Assembly: GCA_945870455.1 (NCBI GenBank)
Contig: CAMBSL010000010.1
Span: forward strand, 1 to 47,306
Direction: 5' to 3'
DNA length: 47,306 nt
Source: Pirellula staleyi DSM 6068
Lineage (GTDB): Bacteria; Planctomycetota; Planctomycetia; Pirellulales; Pirellulaceae
The translations under genes and the position numbers were made by a program. The notes under the pieces were generated by a model. That model was not told the DNA's origin. It saw nothing but the letters and a program-made list of their open reading frames with translations, and did no database searches. Positions 25,241 through 33,824 of the stretch are shown here, piece by piece; position 1 is the first letter of the stretch, and each line of letters starts with the position of its first letter.

Positions 25241-25751
25241 TACGGCAGAACATGTAAAGGATTAGATTCTGCGTCATTGTTCTAGGGACGTACGCGGGCT
25301 GGACTGCGGTCGCTTGCCCGATCTCTATTTTGGGACTTAAGAAGCTAGCAGCACGACGACCGCGACTAATGCGTCGAATGCCCATGAAGTGCGTTGATAT
25401 CACGGCATTGGTTGGCACTGCATCGCATTGGGGCTGCAATCGCATTGCCCTGAAGAACACAAACGAATGGTGAGACGCTCGCCCGGACCCGAATTGCAGC
25501 GTATAGAATTATGGAAGCATCAGTTTCACAAGATTCGCAAGCTATCGAAATGCGTTGTTACCTCTGGTCCTATTTTTAGGAATTAGATCTGTTGTGTGCT
25601 CTTTCGCGATTATCAACTACATGAATCGATACTTCGTCCTTGTGGCCGCCACCGTGTCCGGCCAATTCCAAATAATGACTCCTGACACCTTTGATATTCA
25701 CCATGACACCTTTGATATTCAACCAATAACGAGATCTTTTGGAGATCGGCC
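25241..25751. other. 511-base gap before the PilT-type gene
   Basis: No supported gene. A 34-codon frame at 25369-25473 begins MRRMPMKCVDITALVGTASH and ends NTNEW. It has no ribosome binding site, and I note it only because its sequence looks protein-like. A short tandem repeat lies just before the next start codon (25683-25721). Confidence 0.5.
25683..25721. repeat. Two 18-base direct repeats just upstream of the PilT-type gene
   Basis: TGACACCTTTGATATTCA occurs at 25683-25700 and identically at 25704-25721, a 21-base spacing, or two helical turns. The second copy ends 30 bases before the ATG at 25752. This geometry would suit a pair of operator sites on one face of the DNA. The regulator is unknown. 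Confidence 0.6.
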
Positions 25752-26852
25752 ATGACGAATCCTGTTGCAATGGCAACCATGAACCCTGGGTTGCGAGCAT
25801 GGCTGGAAGCGGCCGTCCAAAAGGACGCATCGGATATCCACTTGGTTGCGGGCTACCCTTGCGTACTGAGGGTTCACGGAAAGCTCATTCCCATTTCGGA
25901 TGAGCCCTTAACCGAATCGTCGATCGTCGCTTCCTTGGAGTCGATCGCGACCGAGGAGATGATTCAGCGTTTGGCCCAAATCAAAAATGTTGATTTCGCA
26001 TTTTCAACCACCGTCAACGATCAACCCTTTCGATTGCGCGTCAATTTGTTTTTGGGAGGGGGAGCCATCGGCGGCTGCATTCGTTTGATTCCAGACCAGA
26101 TACCTAATTTTCGTTGGAGTTCGTTCCCAGAGGACCTTGCCAAGAAGATCGCATCCTTTCGAAACGGACTGGTGCTCTTTACGGGTGTTACTGGATCGGG
26201 AAAGAGCACGTCATTGGCGATGATCATCAACATGATGAATCGGCTGGGCGGGGTTCGCATTTTGACCATTGAGGACCCGATCGAGTATCGGTTTCCGATT
26301 CGCGAGAATTCGGTCGTGACCCAGCGGGAGTTAGGGGCAGACGTCGATAGCTTTGCGGACGGGCTGAAATTCGGTCTTCGGCAAGATCCCGATGTGATTT
26401 TGGTGGGTGAGATTCGCGACAGTGAAACGGCGAAAATGGCGTTGAGTGCAGCGGAAACCGGTCACCTCGTTCTTTCGACGCTCCATACTCGCGATGCCAA
26501 AGGGGCCATTTCACGCTACGCCGACATGTTTCCGCAGCAAGTGCAAAATGAAATCCGTTCGCAACTCGCGTCCAGTCTGCGTGCCGTGATTTGTCAGCGT
26601 TTACTGGACAGTAGCTTGCCGAATGAAAAGCAAGAACTCGCTTTGGAAATCCTGTTCAACCACTCGGCGATCGCGAGCGCAATACGAACCGGCAAACTGG
26701 AGAGCATCGACAACTACATTCTTACTGGCCGAAGCGAAGGGATGTTGACCATGGACGAATCGATCAAGAGACTCGTTTCGAAAGGTTCGATCCGAATGGA
26801 AACGGCTGAAAGTCATGTTTCCGACAAAGCATTTCTAAATCGTTCACTCTGA
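25752..26852 (+). CDS. PilT/PilU-type twitching motility ATPase
   Basis: A 366-residue hexameric secretion ATPase of the PilT branch, which powers retraction of type IV pili at the inner membrane. Visible parts are the N-terminal PAS-like region (residues about 12-115, with DASDIHLVAGYPCVLRVHGK as in PilT), the Walker A GVTGSGKST (145-153), the Asp box LTIEDPIEY, the Walker B VILVGEIRD (215-223) and the His box ETGHLVLSTLHT (235-246). A typical AIRTGKLESIDNYI segment follows, then the C-terminal retraction region. GGAG lies 7 bases upstream of the ATG. No other pilus gene lies next to it. The prepilin-peptidase-like protein 16 kb away is on the other strand and appears inactive as a protease. 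Confidence 0.93.
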   Translation: MTNPVAMATMNPGLRAWLEAAVQKDASDIHLVAGYPCVLRVHGKLIPISDEPLTESSIVASLESIATEEMIQRLAQIKNVDFAFSTTVNDQPFRLRVNLFLGGGAIGGCIRLIPDQIPNFRWSSFPEDLAKKIASFRNGLVLFTGVTGSGKSTSLAMIINMMNRLGGVRILTIEDPIEYRFPIRENSVVTQRELGADVDSFADGLKFGLRQDPDVILVGEIRDSETAKMALSAAETGHLVLSTLHTRDAKGAISRYADMFPQQVQNEIRSQLASSLRAVICQRLLDSSLPNEKQELALEILFNHSAIASAIRTGKLESIDNYILTGRSEGMLTMDESIKRLVSKGSIRMETAESHVSDKAFLNRSL

Positions 26853-26994
26853 GTTTTCCGAATTTGCGGATCAACCAGCTTGAAACGAATTGAATGACCG
26901 CGTGCGTTTCATTCGGTCGATCTCCAAGGAAGCTGTGCTTAGCCATGGATGGCGCCCTCACAGAGATTCGTTGGACTTCGATAAGGGATGATCG

Positions 26995-28740
26995 ATGCGA
27001 AGGCACCAAAAGATTGCTATCAATGTTCTGCCACTTCTGATTGTGGGATGCATTTGCGTCGGTTGCCGCACCCCAGAATGGTGTGCCTACCGATCGCTGC
27101 GTTGCGTTCCGAGTACTGCGGATGCTTCCGGACGTAATTATTGGGATAACTGTTCAGCGGGACAAATGCCCGTTGCTTCACCCAATGAAATCGACTCGCA
27201 GAAAACAAAAGAGGCAATTCAAGGACAAGAAAGCAAGTACGGTGCACATGCCACCCAATCGACCGACGCGATCATTGCGGCTGCACCGATCCGATTGGCT
27301 GCGTTCTCGCAATCTGCGGTGGTGAACGATAAGTCGAAACAACAAGATCCATTACGTCTTCCTGCTGAATTTCCAGGTGCTGAAACTCCGCCTATCAGTT
27401 TGCCCAGACTCAAAGCAGATGGAACCAAGCTGGATACGAAAACCCAGCAAGAAAATATTCTAAAGCTGTTTCCTGATCTGCCACCGCTACCTTACGAAGC
27501 AGATGCGTTACCGGATGATTCGCGAGCAGCCATGGGGCTGGAGGAGTTTCATCGAATTGCAAGAGAAAACCATCCAGGACTGCGTGCAGCAGCTGCTAGC
27601 GTTGAGGTTGCGCATGGGGCAATCATTCAAGCTGGATTACCGCCTAATCCAAACTTTGGCTATGAGGCAGATACGGTTCGAACAGCCAATACACCTGGTT
27701 ATAAGGGGGTGTATTTGCAACAAACGTTTATCACGGCTCAAAAGCTCGGTCTAGCAGCAGAGGCCGCCACGGTAGACTATGCGAACGCGGTGGTTAGCCA
27801 ACAGAAAACATGGATCACGGTCCAAGCCTCTGTGCGACGCGCTTACTTCCAACTGTTAGCTGCCCGCCGCCGCGCGGTGCTTGCTCGCGTTCAATGCGAG
27901 TACTCAGAGCGTGCTTATGAAGCTCAGATAAAATTGGTGATCGCTGGCGAGTCAGCCCCTTATGAACCGTTGCAGCTAAGAGTCTTGACGACACAGGCGC
28001 GAGCGTCGTTGATTCGAGCCCAACAAGACGCCATCGCCGCTTGGCGAACTCTGGCCGCAACCGTGGCTGTTCCTGCACTTGAGCCCACCAATATCGAAGG
28101 CCGAATCGACTGCCCTGCACCGGATATTTCTTACGAGAGCGCAGTAAAACGCCTGACAGCCGTGCATACAGATCTTCGAATCGCCGAAAACCTCATTTCA
28201 AAAAATCGAACGCTGGTTACTCTCGCAGACCGAACTCCAATCCCGGATCTCAATGTCGGCTTTGTGTTACAGCAAGACTATACGTTTAAGCCCGGAGGGA
28301 ACACGTATAATCTATCCGTAGGAGGTGCGGTACCTGTTTGGAACCAAAATCAAGGTAACCGAATATCTGCACGAGCTGAATTGGTGCGATCAGCACAATT
28401 GGTCACCGATACCGAGAATCAACTCATTGCAAAGCTTGCTGCGACATACGGCATATATAAGTCGAACCGTCAAATGGCATCTTCGTTTCGATCGGACGCT
28501 TTGAGCGACCAAGTCAGGGCGTATCGCGGAATCTATCAACGCTATTTAACAGATCCGAGTGGAATCAGTTTCAACGATGTGATTGTGGCGCAGCAGACCG
28601 TAAGCGGAGTGCTCAATCAGTACCTCGACATTTTGCAAGCTCAATGGCAAAGCACGGTGGATCTTGGGGAATTGCTCCAAGTCGATGACGTCTTCCAAAT
28701 GGGGGACGCTGTGCCTGTAGCCGAGATCCCAAACTTCTAA
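26995..28740 (+). CDS. TolC-family outer-membrane efflux lipoprotein
   Basis: A 581-residue protein. The N-terminus MRRHQKIAINVLPLLIVGC has a lipoprotein box at Cys19 (or Cys24), so it is probably lipid-anchored in the outer membrane. Residues about 25-175 are a low-complexity linker. Residues about 180-570 are two outer-membrane-efflux-protein repeats: LEEFHRIARENHPGLRAAAA, AGLPPNPNFGYEADT, then a coiled-coil hairpin ARRRAVLARVQCEYSERAYE, and the second repeat around TPIPDLNVGFVLQQDY and VGGAVPVWNQNQGNRISAR. The arrangement recalls the CzcC/CusC group of heavy-metal efflux channels. Normally a membrane-fusion protein and an RND pump are encoded nearby; neither is in this window. The long linker is unusual for the family. 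Confidence 0.88.
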   Translation: MRRHQKIAINVLPLLIVGCICVGCRTPEWCAYRSLRCVPSTADASGRNYWDNCSAGQMPVASPNEIDSQKTKEAIQGQESKYGAHATQSTDAIIAAAPIRLAAFSQSAVVNDKSKQQDPLRLPAEFPGAETPPISLPRLKADGTKLDTKTQQENILKLFPDLPPLPYEADALPDDSRAAMGLEEFHRIARENHPGLRAAAASVEVAHGAIIQAGLPPNPNFGYEADTVRTANTPGYKGVYLQQTFITAQKLGLAAEAATVDYANAVVSQQKTWITVQASVRRAYFQLLAARRRAVLARVQCEYSERAYEAQIKLVIAGESAPYEPLQLRVLTTQARASLIRAQQDAIAAWRTLAATVAVPALEPTNIEGRIDCPAPDISYESAVKRLTAVHTDLRIAENLISKNRTLVTLADRTPIPDLNVGFVLQQDYTFKPGGNTYNLSVGGAVPVWNQNQGNRISARAELVRSAQLVTDTENQLIAKLAATYGIYKSNRQMASSFRSDALSDQVRAYRGIYQRYLTDPSGISFNDVIVAQQTVSGVLNQYLDILQAQWQSTVDLGELLQVDDVFQMGDAVPVAEIPNF

Positions 28741-28845
28741 ACATGACCATGCTTGCGTTCGACGAGAAGAGTCGAAAATACTTGGCCACCGCATAAGCAC
28801 ACAAATGCGCTGGATGCTAAAGTGTTGGTTTAGGAGTTTGTGAAA

Positions 28846-30027
28846 ATGAATACGCGTCGCCAATTCTTTCTGTCTCTTTCGTCCACACTTGCCATCTTCA
28901 CCGCCGGCAGCTTCTCTCGACCCGGTTCTTGTTTTGGGAGTGAACCTCCCTCGATCGAGATCCTCGACACCAGAGTCATCAGTTGGAAACCGCCCTTGTA
29001 TCACGGATGGCCAACGCTGACTCGACGGGCTGACGGAGAATTGCTTCTCGCCTTTTCAGGTGGACGAGAAAGGCATGTATGTCCTTTTGGGCGACTCGAA
29101 TGGATGCGTTCGAAAGATAATGGAGAAACCTGGGGTTGGCCGCAGGTTTTGTACGATAGCCCCATCGACGATCGCGATGCGGGCGTGGTGGAAACAGCGA
29201 GAGGGTCGATACTTGTAACCACGTTCACTTCGCTCGCCTATGAGCCTATCCTAAACCGTGCAGAGACCGCGCAGCCTGGTCAGCCAGGCGCATTTGCGGA
29301 TCCAAAGCTCCTGCTGGAATGGCAAGCTGTCCACAATCGTCTGTCAGCAGCACAGCGGAAAAGCGAATTGGGAATGTACATGATCCGGTCCACGGACGGC
29401 GGAATCAATTGGTCCCCTCGCTATGCTGTCCCATTGAACAGCCCACACGGTCCAGTTGTGTTAAGCAATGGCAGATTGATCTATGCCGGCAAAGCCCTTT
29501 GGGGCGACGACCGAGTCGGCGTTTGTGAATCGCTGGACGACGGTCTGACTTGGCAGTGGATTGCAACGATTCCATCGCGCCCTGGAGACGACCCAAGAGA
29601 ATATCATGAGTTGCATGCTGTGGACGGAGTAGATGGGAAAATCATTTGCCACATTCGAAATGAGAATGCGGCGGACAAAGGGCACACATTACAAAGCGAA
29701 TCAAAAGATGGAGGGCTTTCTTGGTCGATCCCTCACTCCATCGGTGTTTGGGGATTGCCTTCGCACTTGCTCAAGTTGCGTGATGGTCGACTGCTCATGA
29801 CTTATGGGTTTCGACGTTCTCCTCTCGGAATTCAAATGCGGACAAGTGGTGATTCGGGAGCATCTTGGAGCGATCCTATTTCCATTTCGACCGACGGTAT
29901 CTCAGGCGACCTGGGTTACCCGTCTACGGTAGAATGTGCCGATGGAACCATGGTTACGGTTTGGTACGAAGTTCTAGCGGGCTCTCCACTTTCGCAATTA
30001 CGGCAATCGCGATGGCATTGGAAATAA
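28846..30027 (+). CDS. Tat-exported sialidase-like protein with five Asp-box repeats
   Basis: About 393 residues. I start at the ATG at 28846, nine bases after TAGGAG; a GTG two codons earlier sits too close to that site. The N-terminus MNTRRQFFLSLSSTLAIFTA is a Tat signal. The body is a six-bladed propeller of the sialidase/BNR family with five Asp boxes (S/T-x-D-x-G-x-x-W): SKDNGETW, STDGGINW, SLDDGLTW, SKDGGLSW and a degenerate SGDSGASW. Conserved arginines flank them (HGWPTLTRRADGELLLAFSG). It should act on glycosides outside the cytoplasm. True sialidase activity needs an arginine triad, Tyr and Glu that I cannot assign by eye, so 'exo-alpha-sialidase-like' is the safest name. The TolC-type gene ends about 100 bases upstream. 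Confidence 0.85.
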   Translation: MNTRRQFFLSLSSTLAIFTAGSFSRPGSCFGSEPPSIEILDTRVISWKPPLYHGWPTLTRRADGELLLAFSGGRERHVCPFGRLEWMRSKDNGETWGWPQVLYDSPIDDRDAGVVETARGSILVTTFTSLAYEPILNRAETAQPGQPGAFADPKLLLEWQAVHNRLSAAQRKSELGMYMIRSTDGGINWSPRYAVPLNSPHGPVVLSNGRLIYAGKALWGDDRVGVCESLDDGLTWQWIATIPSRPGDDPREYHELHAVDGVDGKIICHIRNENAADKGHTLQSESKDGGLSWSIPHSIGVWGLPSHLLKLRDGRLLMTYGFRRSPLGIQMRTSGDSGASWSDPISISTDGISGDLGYPSTVECADGTMVTVWYEVLAGSPLSQLRQSRWHWK

Positions 30028-30165
30028 GGTCATCGTCAGATCGCGACTCTTGGCAAAAGGCCACACGGAACATGGGAGAGTGCTTTGCTGTATGGAATAC
30101 GGTTACCCAATCGGTACAACGTCGGCTACATTGAAGAAAACTATCGAAGAACAAGGACAACTAAA

Positions 30166-31779
30166 ATGGTTCAAAAACTTAGTGCGATGTTGGCGTTTGC
30201 GCTGAGCGCCATTTGTGCCTTAACGCTGAGGGCGGATGAGCCGAAAAAGACGGTAGCCAATTTGACGTTCGCTGAGCCGATCGCCGCGATTGTTTACGAT
30301 CATTGCTTATCGTGCCATCGTCCGGGCCAGTCTGGACCGTTTTCGTTGCTCACTTATTCGGATGTATCGCAACGAGCAGAGACGATTCAAGCCGTGATTC
30401 GCGACGGCTATATGCCCCCTTGGAAAGCAGTCCATACCGGGATTGATTTTTCCAATGATCGCCGGTTAAGCGAACAAGCGAAGAAGCAACTAACGGAGTG
30501 GATTGATGCCAAGTGCCCAGAAGGGGACCCAACAAAAACACCGACTCCACCCAAGTTTCCGGATGGTTGGAGTTTGGGCGTGCCGGATATCGTAGTGAGA
30601 ATGGATCGGCCGTTTACGATACCGGCAGATGGACCGGATATTTACCGATCCTTTGTATTTCCGATTAGCCTACCGGAAGACAAATGGGTCAAAGCCATCG
30701 AACTGCGTCCTACTGCTCGAGGTGCAGTCCATCATGCCCTGTTCTTCCTGGATATGGATGGAGCAGCGCGTGAACAAAAGAGCCTTGATGGTCAACCCGG
30801 GTTCGCGGGCATGAATTTCCTCAAAACGCGAGGCAATTCTCTGGAGCGGATGCCCGAAAGTATGTCTCGCGGGTTGGGCGGATACGTCCCTGGGGCGACT
30901 CCCAATCGTTTGCCAGGTGATCTCGCCCGCTACTTGCCAAAGGGGAGCGACATTGTCATGCAAACACACTTCCATCCGAGTGGCAAACCCGAAGTGGAGC
31001 AAGCGGAACTTGGGATCTACTTTGCCGATCGAGCACCCAAGCAAAAGCTCGTCGCTGTTCAGATGCCGCCTGTATTTGGCATGGGAGCAGGTCTAGACAT
31101 TCCTGCGGGCAAATCTGATTTTGTGATGCACGATGAGTATGTTTTGCCGATCGATATATTGGGTTTTGAAATCGGAGGGCACGCCCATTACATCTGCCGC
31201 GAGATGACGATGACGGCAACTCAACCTAACGGAAAGGCAACAGAGCTGTTGCGCATCAACGACTGGGATTTGGATTGGCAGGATCAGTACCTGTACAAGA
31301 ACCCTGTAGCTCTGCCCAAGGGAACGAAGCTGACGGTCGACATCACCTATGACAACTCGGCAAAGAACCCCGAGAACCCATTCTCACCACCTCGGGATAT
31401 CAGTTGGGGACGTGAATCGACCGATGAGATGGGTTCCATTACGATGCTGGTCCTTGCTGCCGCCGAAAACGAGCGGCCCGTTTTGGAACTTGCCCTACAA
31501 GACCGCATGCGGGACGCGTTTGGCAATCGAATCAGGAGCCAAATGGGGCGAATCGGCGGTTTACTCGGCGGCGGTAATGGGCTAGATGGCACATTCGTGA
31601 AACTCCTGGATCGCAACCGGGATGGTAGTCTTCAGAAAAGCGAAATACCTGCAAAATTTCGGGATCGGTTGCTTGATTTGATGGACAACAACAACGATGA
31701 ACAGATTGACAAAAGCGAAATGGAATCTGGTCGCAAGGAAATGGAGCGACTCTTGGATCGAAGGCCAAAGGGTAAGTAG
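30166..31779 (+). CDS. Haem-c and copper-monooxygenase-like secreted protein with C-terminal EF-hands
   Basis: A 537-residue protein. I start at the ATG at 30166, nine bases after AAGGA, which gives a proper signal peptide (residues 1-23). The haem site is HCLSCHRPGQSGPF (Cys47, Cys50, His51). A C-terminal type II copper monooxygenase (peptidylglycine hydroxylase-like) fold follows: GAVHHALFFLDMDG, IVMQTHFHPSGKPE and IGGHAHYICREM carry the His-His, His-x-His and His-x-His copper ligands. Residues about 482-493 (DRNRDGSLQKSE) and 507-518 (DNNNDEQIDKSE) are EF-hand loops. It should act outside the cytoplasm, taking electrons through its haem; the substrate is unknown. The redoxin gene begins 10 bases after the stop, implying one operon. 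Confidence 0.85.
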   Translation: MVQKLSAMLAFALSAICALTLRADEPKKTVANLTFAEPIAAIVYDHCLSCHRPGQSGPFSLLTYSDVSQRAETIQAVIRDGYMPPWKAVHTGIDFSNDRRLSEQAKKQLTEWIDAKCPEGDPTKTPTPPKFPDGWSLGVPDIVVRMDRPFTIPADGPDIYRSFVFPISLPEDKWVKAIELRPTARGAVHHALFFLDMDGAAREQKSLDGQPGFAGMNFLKTRGNSLERMPESMSRGLGGYVPGATPNRLPGDLARYLPKGSDIVMQTHFHPSGKPEVEQAELGIYFADRAPKQKLVAVQMPPVFGMGAGLDIPAGKSDFVMHDEYVLPIDILGFEIGGHAHYICREMTMTATQPNGKATELLRINDWDLDWQDQYLYKNPVALPKGTKLTVDITYDNSAKNPENPFSPPRDISWGRESTDEMGSITMLVLAAAENERPVLELALQDRMRDAFGNRIRSQMGRIGGLLGGGNGLDGTFVKLLDRNRDGSLQKSEIPAKFRDRLLDLMDNNNDEQIDKSEMESGRKEMERLLDRRPKGK

Positions 31780-31789
31780 ACCCAGGCCT

Positions 31790-32407
31790 ATGCCCTACCA
31801 GCGTGTTGCAAACGAAGCGATTGTTGTCGTAGGTCTTTTCCTAGTCTTGTTAGCCAATGGTTTTGCATTCGGCGACGACACCATTGATTCCAATCCGTCA
31901 CCGTTACCGTTTGAGTTTGTGGACGTCCATGGCAAGAAAGTTTCGACAAAAGACCTTTCGAATCATCAAGCGATGGTCCTTGTCTTTGTGACCACGGACT
32001 GTCCCATAGCCAACAGTTATCAACCAACTCTTGCACGTATGTATCAAGAGTTTCAAAAGAAGGGATTTGTGTTCGTTCTAGTCCACGAAGGGCCCGAACA
32101 AGCAAAGGAGACAATCGAGAATCATACCCGCGAATACGCAGTACCGTTTTTCGTTGCATTGGATCCGAAGCATTCGATTGCCCAAAAGTTTGGAGCGACA
32201 ACGACTCCAGAAGTGTGCGTCCTAAACAAAAAAGGCGAACGGCTTTATCTCGGGAGAATCGACGATCTTCATCAAGGCTTTGGCAGAAAACGATTTGCTG
32301 CGACTCGCGAAGACTTAAAGATCGCTCTGATGGAAATCGCAAGCGGCGCACAAGTTAGCGTGCCAACGACACGTGCAGTGGGCTGTTTGATTCCGCCCAA
32401 ACGCTAA
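31790..32407 (+). CDS. Secreted redoxin (peroxiredoxin-like, single conserved Cys)
   Basis: About 205 residues. I start at the ATG at 31790; the frame is open back to 31697, but that part overlaps the upstream gene. Residues 1-28 are a signal peptide (IVVVGLFLVLLANGFAFG). The core VDVHGKKVSTKDLSNHQ, LVFVTTDCPIANSYQPTLAR and ATTTPEVCVLNKKGERLYLG is the AhpC/TSA redoxin fold, with a D-C-P-I-A motif at the usual active-site place and a second Cys in PEVCVL. The ending TRAVGCLIPP is typical of planctomycete redoxins that occur beside, or fused to, haem-binding copper-monooxygenase-like proteins, which matches the neighbour upstream. It should handle thiol or peroxide chemistry outside the cytoplasm for that partner (inference). 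Confidence 0.85.
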   Translation: MPYQRVANEAIVVVGLFLVLLANGFAFGDDTIDSNPSPLPFEFVDVHGKKVSTKDLSNHQAMVLVFVTTDCPIANSYQPTLARMYQEFQKKGFVFVLVHEGPEQAKETIENHTREYAVPFFVALDPKHSIAQKFGATTTPEVCVLNKKGERLYLGRIDDLHQGFGRKRFAATREDLKIALMEIASGAQVSVPTTRAVGCLIPPKR

Positions 32408-32527
32408 GCACCAACTGTCGACTGTTGACCAGACAATGGCACGGTCTTATTGAAAGGCCATCGGATTGCCGTTTCAAAATTTTGGCGTCGATCATAACTT
32501 AGGCAGTCAGGTCGGCTAACATAATCA

Positions 32528-32686
32528 GACGGTGCGACGAGCGCCAGCCTCTATTAGCCACAAAGCATAACAAATCCCCAGGGCAAGCCTGGGCTAGTTC
32601 GAATCCCGCCGGCCTTGTGCGGCGGTTTGTTCAGGTTTTTAGGCTAAACCGCACGACGAGCGTCGGACCGTGTTATGATCGAAGCC
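32528..32686 (+). repeat. 159-bp dispersed repeat, copy 1
   Basis: It matches, in inverse orientation, the segment 41618-41775. The two agree at most positions over their whole length without visible large gaps, including an identical GTTCAGGTTTTTAGGCT core (the second copy read on the minus strand). Internal hairpins include CCCAGG-GCAAG-CCTGGG and a GTGCGG...CCGCAC stem around the core. It also carries a GTTCGAATCCC motif resembling a tRNA T-loop. No gene is visible in 32408-32713 apart from this element. Confidence 0.85.
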
Positions 32687-32713
32687 AACATCTTTGCGCA
32701 AAGGTTTAACCTG

Positions 32714-33385
32714 CTATTTCATACACGGCGTACCGCAGGTCGGTGTCGGTGACACGTGCAACAAGGAGAATGTGATCAAGCTTTTATCCCATCGAAGCTT
32801 ACTGCCGCTTGTGTTGGTTGCTGTTTCACTTGCCCCGCCTTCGCCGCAGGGACCTTTTTTGATGCAAGACCCAACGACGGCTGATGCACTATTGGGTGTA
32901 GGCGTTTTATACAAGGAAGAAAACGTCCAACATCCTCCGGACGGGATAGGATCGCAGTTAGGTTTGCATGCTGGGCTACCGTCTTGATTGCAATGGGTAG
33001 CGGCAGCATATCGATTTAGCGGTACGTCGCGTCCGCCGCTTCCTTCCGAACGACATCCGTGAGTTCCGCAAGGTGCTGCCGGTTGATCGTGTGAGCAGTT
33101 TTTGCGATCGGAGCAACCGCATTGTCCGTCGACATGTCGTGAACAGTGCGCGGCAAGTGCTGCTCTTTGCGAGGAATAATTGTTCCAGAGATTTGGGCTG
33201 CAATCGTTGCAGTTCATGAACGTTGCAAGCTGGGAATACGGGCTATTCGCGCAGTCGGAAATGAATTCGGTCGCTAAAAACGTGGCGGCATTGCTTGCCG
33301 ATTGGTTCGGACGCAACTCGGATTGCGCCCAGGCTACGGAAGCCACGAGAAAAAAAACGAGCGCTGCGTGCATCATGCGTCGCAT
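32714..33385 (-). CDS. Cysteine-rich secreted protein of unknown function
   Basis: A 223-residue protein with a clear signal peptide (MRRMMHAALVFFLVASVAWA, cleaved before QSE) and 17 cysteines in the mature part. Spacings such as CNDC, CGCSDRKNC, CGTHGC and CKPNC suggest disulfides or a metal-binding surface, but no named motif fits. In particular there is no CxxCH haem site. The C-terminus ends TCGTPCMK. I see only a poor ribosome binding site. The 159-bp repeat ends 27 bases after the stop codon. I do not recognise the family, and the coding call rests on the good signal peptide and length. Confidence 0.65.
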   Translation of the reverse strand: MRRMMHAALVFFLVASVAWAQSELRPNQSASNAATFLATEFISDCANSPYSQLATFMNCNDCSPNLWNNYSSQRAALAAHCSRHVDGQCGCSDRKNCSHDQPAAPCGTHGCRSEGSGGRDVPLNRYAAATHCNQDGSPACKPNCDPIPSGGCWTFSSLYKTPTPNSASAVVGSCIKKGPCGEGGASETATNTSGSKLRWDKSLITFSLLHVSPTPTCGTPCMK

Positions 33386-33824
33386 GGTATTTGAGCCTAT
33401 TGGAAAGTCCTCCGTGATGCGCGTTATCCATTCAATATTGGCTTGTCGAGCGGATGCACGCCTAAAATCAAAGGTAAGCGATCGCGAATAGCCCTATGCC
33501 GCAGCAACGTTTAGCCGCTTTCACCGCGAGACTTATGTCGCGGCGGGATTCGCTAGGTCGCCTACCTTCGTTGAGAAACTGTTGCACCCATTTCCCGAAC
33601 ACGCAAATCAAGTTGCGAAAAATCGACTCTAATCCATGTCCAAACGAATCGTTATGGTACGATTCCAACAGATATGACGTTTTTCCGCATCGGTTGCCGT
33701 TTTTTCGCTGCCACGGCTGCCACGGCTGCCACAAATGATTCCTTTCTCCACGCCGTCTTAACGTTATATTCATCTTGTCTTCACATTTTACGGATATGGT
33801 TTGAACTTAGAAAAGAGATCGCCT
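33386..33824. other. 439-base gap upstream of phoU
   Basis: I see no gene. It contains a 9-base tandem repeat (GCTGCCACG, three units, 33707-33733). The last 80 bases are AT-richer and should hold the phoU promoter, but I cannot place a reliable Pho box. Confidence 0.5.

Noticed and set aside
7670-30027. Sialate esterase and sialidase as a joint sialic-acid locus
   Set aside because: The genes are about 20 kb apart on opposite strands, with no transporter or lyase for sialic acid in between.
32528-32686. tRNA-like T-loop (GTTCGAATCCC) in the dispersed repeat
   Set aside because: The flanking bases do not form a T-stem, D-arm or acceptor stem, so it is not a tRNA gene.
33740-33800. Possible Pho box before phoU
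   Set aside because: TTCATCTTGTC/TTCACATTTTA is too far from the CTGTCAT direct-repeat consensus to call.
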